Assembly (NCBI RefSeq): GCF_002878395.1
Contig: NC_061119.1
Coordinates: 15,456,492-15,520,491, forward strand
Length of the DNA: 64,000 nucleotides
DNA from: Capsicum annuum
Lineage: Eukaryota > Streptophyta > Magnoliopsida > Solanales > Solanaceae
Direction: 5' to 3'
A model generated the notes under the pieces. That model saw only the letters and a program-made list of their open reading frames with translations, was not told the DNA's origin and searched no databases. The position numbers were made by a program, and so were the translations under genes. Shown in pieces: positions 33,766 through 44,414 of this stretch. The stretch's first letter is position 1; each line of letters begins with the position of its first letter.

Positions 33766-33982
33766 TTAATGTATATATGTTATGTTGATATATATATGCT
33801 AGACTATCTATTGTTGATTCTAAATTTTCTATTTCTTCTTTTTGTGTATTTATTGAGTTTTTACTAACTCTGACAATTATGTTATACTGTAGTCTTTCTA
33901 TCCTTATTTTTAATTCTTTACATTTTTCAGATATTATTTGTTTTAATTCTTTATATTATTGTGGTTTTTGTACGTTATCCAT
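33766..33982 (-). pseudogene. Pararetrovirus ORF1, copy B, one stop
   Basis: Begins MDNVQKPQ, then a stop, then YKELKQIISEKCKELKIRIE and ends NITYIH like the intact copy A ORF. It precedes the coat protein ATG by 7 nt. Confidence 0.5.
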
Positions 33983-34090
33983 CTAAACAAATATTATAAA
34001 TATTGTTTTGGTAAATATCTAAATTTAATTATTTTATAATTAATCAAATTAATCCAAATATATACTACTTCCGTAACTTTAATTAGCATA

Positions 34091-34104
34091 GGCTCTGATC
34101 CCAA
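34091..34104 (-). promoter_or_regulatory. tRNA-Met primer-binding site, copy B (one or two mismatches)
   Basis: The minus strand reads TTGGGATCAGAGCC against the expected TGGTATCAGAGC. Immediately upstream is CCCCCTACAA, shared by all copies. The array's right edge lies only about 45 bp beyond. Confidence 0.7.
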
Positions 34105-34147
34105 TTGTAGGGGGTGCGGATAACTTGGGTATTAAATAGATTTATTA

Positions 34148-35863
34148 GGAGGATACATTGTTACTTGTTTTTCTTCTTTTATTAAGAAAATTATTATTCT
34201 ATTAAACCGGTTGAAGTAGAGATTGAATTGGGTCCATTTGAACCCAATTTAAAAATGAATGTATAAATATCATAAATCCACCAGTTTGAAAAATAATTAT
34301 CTTCTCTCCCTTTTTTTTCAATTAAAATTTCTCTATCCCTATTTTTATACATAAGTTGCCGACTATATACATTACTATTTATGTATCTGAACTAACTGAT
34401 TTAAATATAATTAAGAAAATAAAATATTTGACTTGAATACATAACACAATTAATGTTGTCTTTATACAATTGTAATTAATGGATCCCTTGAATTCAGTAA
34501 CAACTTTTCAATTTCAAATTTTAAAATACCAAATCAATTTCAATGCTCGGAATTAGAGATTGATGAATCGCGGGTTGATTTCGACAATTGCATCCGAATT
34601 GAATCCCCTGTAATAATATACATTGCAAACCAATATTAGTTTAATATGCAACAAAATTTAAACAAAATTTTTCAAAACTTGAAAACATAAAACAATGCTT
34701 AATATTTATGCCTAATAGTCTTTCATATATATAACAATGCTATGTATATATGCTGATTAAACACCCCTCAACTTGTCTAATTGAGCCATTTATATACCGT
34801 GTTATGTATAACATTATTAGTGTATAACATATACATAACTCTATAATATATATGTTCTGAAACTACAATAGTCCAACAGTGTCTGTTTCAACGCATATAC
34901 ATTGCAGAATTATGTATATGAGTAGATATACATAACTATGCTATGTATAACATTGTTAATGCATAACATATACATAATTTTGTAATGTATATGTGTTGAA
35001 ATAAACAGCCTATCAGTCTTTGTTTCACCACATATACATAACAAATTTAAAGTATATGGGATCATATACATAATAATGTTATATATATGGGACGAAGTAA
35101 CAACAAATTCCATACATATATATATGTGGTGTGACATAACAACTCTCGACAATGTCAAATTTCATGTATAAACATACTTTTTTCTTTACTTCCAACAAGA
35201 ATGATAGCACCAGTAGCGATCCAAACCTTCTTGTGCATCTTACTACTTATAAGTCAATAGTATTAAGAAGTTGGTGAATTCTAACGGCAAAGAATCTTCG
35301 GTGGTTGGTGCTAAACGGTGGCATTTCGGGTAAGAGTAAGGCACGGGTTGATTGAAGTGGCTTCTATCTCTTTTGCAAGTAGCTTCTATCTCTTTTACGA
35401 CCCATGATTTTTGGGTGGTTCTTCATAGAAGTTACCTCGCAAATTAGTCATTGCCATTGATTTGGGGTTGGGGGGTCAGGTAGGGTTTAAGGTTGTTTTT
35501 TGTAGGGTTTTAATGAATTCGAAATAAGGATTTGAGAAGAACAATAAATTGAAAATTCAAAAAATTGAGGTTCCTTGATTATAGATACCTTTTAAGGAAA
35601 CAAAAATGTGAGAAGGGGAAGGTAAATTTATGTTTATGGATTATAGAGAGATAAATTGTAAAGATGAGATATTTGCAACTAGTTTAGAGATTTGAGATAT
35701 TGTGTAATAAAAGAAAGTAAAGTTGTGATATTTTGTAATGTTTCCAAAATTGAAACGAAATGGGTTGAGATTTACCCAATAGCAAATTATCTTGGGCCCA
35801 AACCACTAAATATTGAGTGGGTTGAGCTGGTCAGCTCAATTTGGGTACATTTTGACACCCCTA
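34148..35863. other. Right arm of the hAT-like element, non-coding
   Basis: AT-rich. Near 34795-35100 a roughly 139-bp unit with ATGTATAACATT...CATAACATATACATAA occurs twice in tandem (landmark at 34804 and 34943), followed by a partial copy. No transposase motif. The last 100 bp (GGGTTGAGCTGG, TTTTGACACCCCTA) are the right terminus. Confidence 0.5.
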
Positions 35864-35950
35864 ATCTCATTTAGGCAGACATAAAATCTACACATCTCAT
35901 GAGTTTGCTGTTGTTTTTGTTTTCAGTGGAATAAATTAAATTATTTCTAT

Positions 35951-36100
35951 ATAATATGAGTATAAACAACTAGTTACTAGAGAATATTTGGAATGATACT
36001 TACTTTAAAAACATAATTTGGGTCATACCCACTAAATTTCTTTTTCACTTATTTTCAAGGGTTGTTTATAATATGAGTATAAACAACTAGTTACTAGAGA
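35951..36100. repeat. Exact 33-bp direct repeat ending at the chromovirus LTR
   Basis: 35951-35983 and 36068-36100 are identical (ATAATATGAGTATAAACAAC then TAGTTACTAGAGA), 117 bp apart. The second copy abuts the LTR start at 36101. It is too long for a Gypsy target duplication, so probably a small local duplication. Confidence 0.75.
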
Positions 36101-38309
36101 TGTAATACCCCACATTTGTCTTAGCTCAATTTAGCCCATATTGCATGTACAAGGGGCTTAGAATCTGGAAATTTAGCTAAGTGTTGGAGACTTAGTTTTA
36201 TTTTTGGCCTCTTAACTTTGATTATTTTTAAAGTGACCTTCCCGACCCCGAGACATAATTTTTTAAGTTGATTTATGTTTAGGGGTATAAGTAGCATGTC
36301 TCAGGTAAGTTTTGGATTTTTTGGATGAGAATTGAAACACATTTGGATTTCCAAAATAGCAAGTCACCACGATTGGGGCGTGTCACAGTGGAATAGAGAT
36401 GGAGGCCTTGGCACATCACAGTGAAGGCTTAATCAATATTCCAATTATGAATTTAAATTTTTTAGGGGCAGTCAGGTCTTTTTCCATGGTGCCAATCCAT
36501 AAAAACACGAGATTTATCATTAGTTAAGGCATTATATGCCCTATTTCCACAATTTCACTTCAAAATAAACCCTAGATATCACCCAAATTCATCAAGTTCA
36601 ACTATTATTTCTTCAAGAAAACTCCAGAATTCAAGCCTCACCACCTAAGAACGATCAAGAACGTCAATTCTCTTGCAAGATTAAAATCTTAAGGTATGTT
36701 AAATGTTCATCCATGTACCATTTTCACCCATGGAGTCTAAGTAACTATTTTTGTGTTCTAAATAATAAATTCACGTGTCTACAATGAGTTAATTTTCATG
36801 AAGCTTTTAGGAATTTCGATTATGCATGATGTTTAAAAGTGTTTTAATTGGAAATAGCCTTTACACGTTTGAGGCATGGAATCCCATGTTAAATCTCCCA
36901 ATGTATGATTTTAGTTTTATGATTATGTTATTCCCACAGGTTTTAATCATTCTTATACCTAAGTTCATGAATTTCAAGTGTTTGATGAAATGCCTAAGAG
37001 ATGAATTTTGAGCAATGACTACTTATTATGCTTTTGAAGCTTTGGTATGCTTTTACTGTTAAAAGTTATTGAGTACTGGGGGTTATGAATAACCAAAATT
37101 TAGTTGTTTACTTAGTATTAGTACTTTCAAAATGGTTTTCAGGAATACATGAGTATTATTAGTTTAGTCAGTTATCTTATTAGTTAAGTTTAGATTAGTT
37201 CAATGTTCCGAGTAAGTTCAGTTGGGAGTAGGATTTAGCACCGAGAGAACCCAGAATGGTGGCTCACCTGTCAGTTGAGGGTGTGGACTTTAGTATCAGT
37301 ACCTACGTTCCATAACTCTTTTGCCAGTGTTAGTTAGAGATGTTAACCTGCCAGTTGAAGGTTGACATATATCTCACTAGAACACCTGCCAGTAAAGGGT
37401 GACTCCTTAGTCCCTCGAGATTCCATTTCAGTGGATCCACGCAGCCAGTGTTAGTAACTGTGGCACGGTACTAATACCCTTCTAACTGGGTCAGGTTGGA
37501 CCCAATTAGCTCATGTTGGGGCATGTTAGTTAGATGATAGCTCTCACAATCCTAGTCCAGTGTTCAATTTAGAGTTTAGTTTCAGGCTTGCTTGACCATT
37601 AAATACAGTTATTAGTTATTCATATAAGTATTTCAGTTTATAGACTATCCCAGTATCATGTCATATGCTTGGTCATGCATTCTCAAATTTTACATCTTTC
37701 TCAAATACTATTCATCAGTTATCTCGTGATATTTATTCATTCAGTTTTTATTCATGCATATGAGCCATACATATCAACCTAACCTCATTTAGCATACCAG
37801 TATATTCAAATTACTGACCATATACTCGTTTATTGTGCTATGATGTCTCATATCATAGGTTCATACGCTCCAGTTCTCGACTGCACCTAGACATCTTGAT
37901 GTACTAGCAGCAGCAGCAGTGTTGAGTCCTCATATTTTTTGGACATTTTATGTTTATTTAAGTGTTTTAGTTTTGTAGTCAGTCAGGGTTAGTTGGGTAT
38001 TTGTCCCACAACTCCACAATCAGTCAGTTAGAGATGTTCAGACACTTTCAGACAGTTAGTCAGTTATCAGTTGTTATTGATAGTCTTTACAGTATTGTTT
38101 TTAGACATTTATTTTTGAGAATATTAATTTAGAGATATTTTTCTATGTTTAAAACCTTATGGTGTATCCAGCTTTGTTTTTCGCACATGTATATCTTTTA
38201 TTATCAGTTTGTTCGGTGCTCACTGCAGTACCAACTCATGGGTTAGCTTATGGATATTTATGACTGTAAGTATCGTGTGGCATCTAGAGTGTACTCCCAG
38301 GGAGTTACA
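36101..38309 (+). repeat. 5' LTR of the chromovirus-type element
   Basis: Begins TGTAATACCCCACATTTG and ends GGGAGTTACA, 2,209 bp. Contains CTTCAAGAAAAC-rich sequence ending in AAGGTATG around 36600-36700, as in the solo LTR. Confidence 0.8.
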
Positions 38310-38313
38310 AACT

Positions 38314-38331
38314 TGGTATCAGAGCCTAAGG
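38314..38331 (+). promoter_or_regulatory. tRNA-Met primer-binding site
   Basis: TGGTATCAGAGCCTAAGG, four bases after the LTR end; a perfect match to the initiator tRNA-Met primer used by most Gypsy elements. Confidence 0.85.
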
Positions 38332-38527
38332 TTTTAAAGTGTCCTAGGGAGTATGAAAGCCGTACTGAATAGAGTTTTGTGCATGGTTGTAAAGCGTGCC
38401 TTACTTATGGACAAGAGGGTACAAAATGTTTTAGGAAAATTTCCCTTCTTTCAATATTCATGTCATATGAGTTATTATGAGCTCAAGTTAAACCCACTTT
38501 CTAATTCAATCTTATTTTATTTACAGA

Positions 38528-39690
38528 TCATGCCTCTCAGGAAGAATAATAGAAGGAGAAATGGAAATCAACCCGCACCTCTACCTGTTTAGGAAGATCC
38601 TATGACGAATTTAGAATTGCATTCACTACTTTATATCACTTAGTAGAAGCCTAGAATAATCAACCAACTGTCATCCTAGTCATTCTGGTGGCTAATACTG
38701 TCTCAGCTAGGATTCAAGACTTCACCGGAATGAACCATCCTCTGTTTTTGGGATTTAAGTCTGATGAGGATATGCAGGAGTTCCTCAACATAGTTCAAAA
38801 GAGTAACTGATATTATGGGTGTGACTTCTAGTAGGAGTGCAGATTTGGGTGCTTACCAGTTGTAGGATATTTCTCACACCTGGTATAAGCAGTGGAAGGG
38901 AGATATAGGGGCAGATGTAGGGCCAGTTGAATGGAAGAATTTGTCATAGCCTTTTTAGATATACTCTTTCCCTTGGAGTTAAGGGAAGATAAGGTGCAAA
39001 AGTTTATTCATTTGAGTCAGGGAAACATGAGTGTGAAGGATTATTCTCATAAGTTTACTTGGCTAGCCAAGTATGTTCCTAATATGGTGTGTGGTAACAG
39101 GTCTAGGATGAGTAAGTTTGTTTCTGGTGTAGCTGATAAAGGAGTTAAGAAGTGTAAGACCACGCTATTGATTAAAGAGATGGAATTTTCTAGGTTGATG
39201 GTCCATGCTCAACAGATTGAGGAGAAAAATCTTAAGAAAAAAGAGAGGCAGAGTAAGAGGGCAGAATAGGTAGCTTCAGTAAAGCTGAGGTCGGAGGGTG
39301 GTAACCATCCTTAATTCTATTAGAAATCTTCATAACCAGCTCCATCTTCAACTAGTACGCCAGCGCCAAAGTTCAGAAATGATAATTAAGATAGGGCGCC
39401 AGGCCCTAAACCCCAGGAAGTATGACCAGTGGTCGCACAAAATCATCTTTGTCAGAAATGCGATAAAAATCATCAGGGTGTGTGTAGATATGGCAGTGAT
39501 GTATGCTTTGGGTTTGAAAATCCAGGCTACAGGGTCAGGGATTGCCCACAGAGTGGCCAACAAGGTCAGAGCAGTCATCCCCCAGTTCCATCCGGTCGCC
39601 CGACTAAGCAGGGTGCCGCTTCCAGTGCCACCAATGGTCAGCACCAAAAAATATTATATGCACTTCAGTCTTAGTAGGATCAGCGAAATT
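38528..39690 (+). pseudogene. Gag of the chromovirus-type element, degenerate
   Basis: Starts MPLRKNNRRRNGNQPAPLPV, the usual basic N-terminus. The retrotrans_gag core appears at 38931-39269 (FLDILFPLELREDKVQKFIH, QGNMSVKDYSHKFTWLAKYV), then a zinc-knuckle region around 39430-39560. The knuckle reads VCFGFENPGYRVRDCP: the second Cys and the His of CCHC have become Phe and Tyr. Stops follow the N-terminus and the frame changes at least twice. It would have packaged element RNA. Confidence 0.75.
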
Positions 39691-40180
39691 CTCCTGATTT
39701 GGTTACTGGTACATTCCAGGTCTTTTATTTACATGTACATATTTTGGTAGATCTCGGAGCTTCTCTTTCTTTTGTAACCCCTTACATAGCTGTTGATTTC
39801 AGTGTCAGTCCTGAGACTTTAGAAGAACCCTTTTCAGTGTCTACCCCAGAAGGTGGCTCTATTATAGTCAGACAGGTATATAAGAACTGTCCGGTCAAAA
39901 TATCCTAAAAAGTCACTTTAGTTAATCTTATAGATTTAGAGATAATGGATTTTAATGTCATTCTCAGCATGGATTGGCTCTACTCATGCTACTTCTGTTT
40001 ATCATAGAAACAGAGTTTTTCATTTTTAGTTTCCAAATGAACCAATCCTAGAATGGAGAGGTAGTACTTCATCACTTAGGGGTCAACTTGTTTCGTACCT
40101 TAGAGCGAGAAGAAATGATATCCAAGGGGTATGTCTATCATCTAGTTTGGGTTAAAGACTCTAATTTAGAAACTCCTAGT
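39690..40180 (+). pseudogene. Aspartic protease and start of RT spacer, chromovirus-type element
   Basis: Contains VDLGASLSFVTPYIA, the retropepsin active-site region with D-L-G-A-S where D-(S/T)-G is normal, then PEGGSIIVRQVYKNCPVKIS. After a frame change comes EMISKGYVYHLVWVKDSNLE, the segment normally preceding VNEFPDVFP and the RT. The element is cut just after this. Confidence 0.65.
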
Positions 40181-42450
40181 CTTGACCATAGTCTGCCAAT
40201 ATTAACCTATCCCTTTTATATGAAAATGATGCTTAGGCCCAGACTGATGCGCCCTACACACTCCAGAATAAGCTTCTTGCATAGCTTGAACAAACTCATC
40301 TGTGCCCAAACAACGTAAGAGTACCCCATCGAATGATTGCCTATAAAGTGTACCCTTATAGTAAAGAAAGCTAGAGGCTAGTCTTCGAATTTCGGTTTTA
40401 CTTCGAGGGCTTTATGGTAAAATTCCATAACATAAGTAATCAATTATTGGTTGTTGCCAGTCTTCAATCTCGGTCTCAAAAGAAATGATAACTTTTTCAA
40501 CTTTTTTTACATTTTTATTTGTTGGTACTACCCATCTTTAGCAAATAATGACTTGCATTTGATCAGGAGATACTAATGCAGAAACTAAAGTTGCCAATGC
40601 ATCAGCTCTTTTGTTTTTCGTCCTAGGGACATGTTAAATGGTAACCTCTCTAAGCCAACTTATCAACTTCTGAGCATAATTGTGATTAGGAAGAAACTTA
40701 GGTTTCTTGACCTTATAATTACCCAAAACTTGATTGATCACTAACTTGGAATCTCCAAAGACTTACAATTGTAATTGTTTCATATCAACAGCCATTTCGA
40801 GTCCAAGTATGAGCACTTGATATACAACGACATTATTAGAGCAACATAGTGTTAAAGTGAAGGAATATGGCAAAACTTCCCCATTGGGAGTGATAAACAC
40901 TACTCCAACACCAGCTCCCTCATGATGTGCAGCGCCATCAAGTACATCTTCCAAGGAGATTGGATTTCTACAAACATAACATCTTCATCAGGTAGTTCAT
41001 CAGATAAATTCCAATCATATGGAATCGAATGGTCAACCTAGAAATCTGCCAGTAGTTGTCCTTCACTTCCTTTTGAGAGATATATACAATTTCAAATTAT
41101 TGAAATTTTAGGTACCACCTTGCTAGTCTATCTCTTAAGACAGGCTTGGACATGAAAAAGTTGATAGGATTCACTTTTGAGATGAGTCATACAAAATGAG
41201 CTTAAAAGTAATGCTTCATTTTCTGAATTGAGAATACAAGCGCCAAACACAACTTCTCTATAGGTGAATACTTTGTCTCATTTGGTTTCATCATCCTATT
41301 CAAGTAATAAAGGGCATTTTATTTCTCTTCATGTTTTTCCTGAGCTAGAAGTTCCCCTACTGATCTTTCTTGTGCCAAAATATAATATCAGTGTCTTTCC
41401 AGGTATGGGAGCTACGAGCACTGGAGGCTTCATTAGATAAGAATTTATAATCTCAAAAGCATTGGTGTAGGCCTAGTCCCATTCAAAGGGGATATCTTTC
41501 TTCATGAGATGACTGAATGGTTGACACCTCCCAGCTAGGTTTGAAATGAACCTTCAAAGATACACCAACTTTCCTTGCAAACTTTTCAGCACGTGAATAT
41601 CTTTAGGCTCAGATATCTTCAAAATAGCATCTACCTTATCTTGATCAATTTCAATCCTGCAATGTCGAATAATAAAGCCAAGGAACTTTCCAGAAGCAAC
41701 TCCAAAAGCACACTTCATAGGGTTCATTTTGAGTTGGTATCTTCAAAGTCGTTTGAATACCATTCTCACATCATGTAAGTGGTCATATCTTTTTCTTAAT
41801 TTCACCACTAAGTCATTAATAAATCACTTAATATTCTTATGAAACATATCATAAAAAATATTCTGCATAGCTCGTTGGTAAGTAGCACCAGCATTATTTA
41901 AACCCAAAGGCATTACCTTGTAGCAATATACTTTTTTAGGAGTTCGGAAGGCCGTGAGTTCTTCATCTCTTGGTGCAATATGAATCTGATTTACCTAGAT
42001 GAACCACCCATGAAAGACATTTCCTTATATCCAGTTGTGGCATCAATCATAAGATCGGGTATCGGAAGAAGAAATTCATCTTTAGGACACGCATTATTAA
42101 GATCCCTAAAGTCAACACAAACTCGAATTTAACCATTCTTCTTCTTACAAGTACTATGCTTGAAATCCATGTGGGATAATTGAATTCTCAAATGAAACCT
42201 GTTTTGATGAGCTTGTTAACTTCAATTTCAATCAAAGGGACTAATTCAGGTCTAAACCGACGTTGAGCCTTCTTAATAGGGAAATCACCTCTCTTCACAG
42301 TACGATGATGAACCGCAATTTTAGGATCTAATCCTTGCATTTCTTTGTAGCTCTAAGCAAATACATCTTTACACTCCATAAGTAACTTAACATACTTGTT
42401 TTCTTAATCTTCATCTAGTAAGGTGCTTACATACTTAGGTCTTCGATCTT
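40180..42450 (-). pseudogene. RT, RNase H and integrase N-terminus of the Tat-type element
   Basis: RT region (about 41500-42450): QIHIAPRDEELTAFRTPKKV, MPLGLNNAGATYQRAMQNIF and a catalytic site altered to FINDLVVK from the usual YxDD. RNase H (40763-40954): DGAAHHEGAGVGVVFITPNG and LILGLEMAVDMKQLQL, followed by VFGDSKLVINQVLGNYKVKK and RTKNKRADALATL. Integrase start (about 40180-40340): LRCLGTDEFVQAMQEAYSG, HQSGPKHHFHIKR, which is the zinc-binding HHCC region. Many stops and frameshifts. Confidence 0.75.
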
Positions 42451-43408
42451 CATGAGTCCCAAGATTGACTTCCTTTAATGCATCGACAGTGTTCTTCACC
42501 CCTTCCTCAAGTTCAGGTGGTACATCTTTAGCATCTTCAACTTTTTGAGGATCACCATTATTGAAAGATATGTGATGATATGTATGGTTATTAGCGAACT
42601 CATCTTAGATCTTCACATGTGGGAGAGTACCCTTCTTGTAGCACATTATGATATGATATAATGATCCTACACTTTCTACATCTTCTTCACGCTCCTTGGT
42701 ATGAACTATAGTATGTATTCTTGCTTTGAGGACATCTCCACATGAAACTAAGACTTTCATTTCTTGTCCCATTCTAGAAGGAATCAAACTGGAGCAACTT
42801 TTGTGAAAATTAGGCTCTTTAGCATAAACATAATCTTCTATCCTTCTATCATTTCCTTAGAATGTGTATTTATTCTTTATTAGCCCCTACCTATCAAACA
42901 TCAACGTTCTTGTACTTGGGTCAGTGAGCCGGTCAAACACAGAAACCTTTTTGTTAGATGTTACAGAATCGTCCTTAGGGGTAATGTAGTTGATACACGC
43001 CCTATTTATAGATATACAGATCGATGATGGTTGTTTGTAACCCAAACCATCACGAGATTGTTTGACAGTATACCCTTTCTCTATCATCATTCTCTGAGTA
43101 GGATTTAGGATTTAGACCATGGTTTAGCCCTCTTTGTGCTTCAGGTGGGATCTTTCCTAGCTTAGAGAATTCATCGGGGTTGTATCCTAATTTTGCCGAT
43201 AAATTATAGGCGTTTGGGTCAAAATCCTCATTCGTACGCTTTTCAGGAAATACTTTATGTGAATCAAATTAGATGACTTGACAAAACCTTCCACTGATCT
43301 TGAAAGTGACTTGATTACATTAATTTGCTTAATAGGAAAGGTCAACCCTCCTAACACATTTTGCTGCAATTCAGATGATTGTACTTCAACTTTCTTTTTC
43401 TTTGGGAC

Positions 43409-44218
43409 TTAACGAATAATTAGAGTCACCTTTTTACTTAACAATACCACATTGATCTTGGGTACCTTATTCACATTAGAAAATGTTGGACTCTTTTCAA
43501 CCACTAACTTTTCCTTTGCCACTACCTTATCATTCTTCTTTACAATGTTAACCTTCCTTATAAGAACCACATCACTAATATTTACCTCCTTTTGGATGTG
43601 TTTCTTCAAGTAAAATTTCACATCTGCAAAATGGGCTTCTGCTTCAGTAAAAGGCTGATCGTCAGCAACTACCTTCTTTTGTACTCTATTTCCAAAATAC
43701 TTAAAGCATTGATGATAGGTGGACGTGATCACTTTGTTATCATGTATCCATGGCCTTCCCAATAAGATGTTATATGAGTTCTTTGCATTAATTACATACA
43801 TTAATATGCTTAAACACTTATCTTTCATGTTGAATTCCAGTTTGATAGAACCTATGGCTCTTTGTCCCCTATGATTGAATCCCTTAATCATAAGACGACA
43901 TTCAAAAAATTTATCCATCGAGATTCTAAGCTTCTTTATAGTCTGAATTGGGAGAATATTAATTCCAAAACCATCGTCAATCATAATTCTTTTCACTTTG
44001 TGCTCGAGAACGTAGCTAGCCATATACAAGGGATAATTGTGTAATGTCTTACCTAACAAGAGTTCATCATCAGTGAATGTGATTTTTGCATCATAATTTT
44101 TCACTTTGTCAGAAAGAGGATTAATGGGTTCTATATCTGAAAGGATTAAAGGTAATGACGAGTCTCCCATTGTTGTCTCTTCTTTATCAATATTGCAACA
44201 TGAGGCCTTGATGCCCAT
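43409..44218 (-). pseudogene. Aspartic protease region of the Tat-type element
   Basis: 269 open codons, the longest frame in this element. Contains KRIMIDDGFGINILPIQTIK, the protease active-site region (D-D-G where D-x-G is expected), and SYNILLGRPWIHDNKVITST with the LLGRPW flap-proximal motif. The C-terminal third is Lys/Val rich, as in the spacer between protease and RT in this lineage. The N-terminus (MGIKASCCNIDKEE) continues upstream in another frame. Confidence 0.75.
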
Positions 44219-44414
44219 ATAAGATATTTCTTTTTGAAGCCAAATCGGAAATATTCCTCCAATGTGACAGGGTAACGGGTCTTTAGACGATAATTCTTCT
44301 CAATTTTCATCTTTCTCACATTCTTCTTTGCCATTTTTCTTTGGGTCTTTTGACCATCTTTCCTCTTATTGATTGTTTGCTCGATTACTTTTATGATCTC
44401 ATCTTATAACGTCT

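Larger units (their letters stand above)
21963..34147 (-). mobile_element. Endogenous pararetrovirus array (Caulimoviridae, cavemovirus/solendovirus-like), copies A and B head to tail
   Basis: Two minus-strand viral copies in tandem. Copy B runs from the primer-site region at about 34147 to the next primer site at 25405-25418 (8.7 kb, a plausible genome length). Copy A continues from there to about 22003 but has a large internal deletion. A further 35-bp piece of leader (about 21968-22003) sits at the left edge. Host-side junctions fall inside the hAT-like element. Gene order, CCHC coat protein, 30K-type movement protein, YIDD reverse transcriptase and tRNA-Met primer site identify the family. 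All long ORFs carry stops or frameshifts. Confidence 0.85.
20878..35863. mobile_element. hAT-like DNA transposon, non-autonomous, containing a pararetrovirus array
   Basis: The left end reads TAGGGGTGTCAAA and the right end TTTTGACACCCCTA, inverted repeats of about 13 bp. Flanks are ATCTCATG (20870-20877) and ATCTCATT (35864-35871), an 8-bp target duplication with one mismatch, which is hAT style. Left arm 20878-21962 and right arm 34148-35863 make about 2.8 kb of own sequence; the remaining 12.2 kb is integrated viral DNA. No transposase motif is seen in the arms. Truncated left ends of the same element occur at 605 and 1071. Confidence 0.7.
36101..40180 (+). mobile_element. Truncated chromovirus-type Ty3/Gypsy element
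   Basis: Has a 5' LTR (36101-38309), a tRNA-Met primer site and degenerate gag and protease. It then stops at about 40180, where a Tat-type element in the opposite orientation begins. RT, RNase H, integrase and the 3' LTR are missing. LTR architecture matches the solo LTR at 12292-14827, so both probably belong to one family group (Tekay/Del-like, by wording). Confidence 0.75.

Noticed and set aside
39298..39750. 150-codon ORF overlapping the gag zinc-knuckle region
   Set aside because: The overlapping frame at 39429-39674 carries the gag wording (YRVRDCPQSG); this one does not.
40088..40318. 76-codon ORF as one protein
   Set aside because: It crosses the junction between two opposite elements; only its first part (MISKGYVYHL) is real Gypsy sequence.
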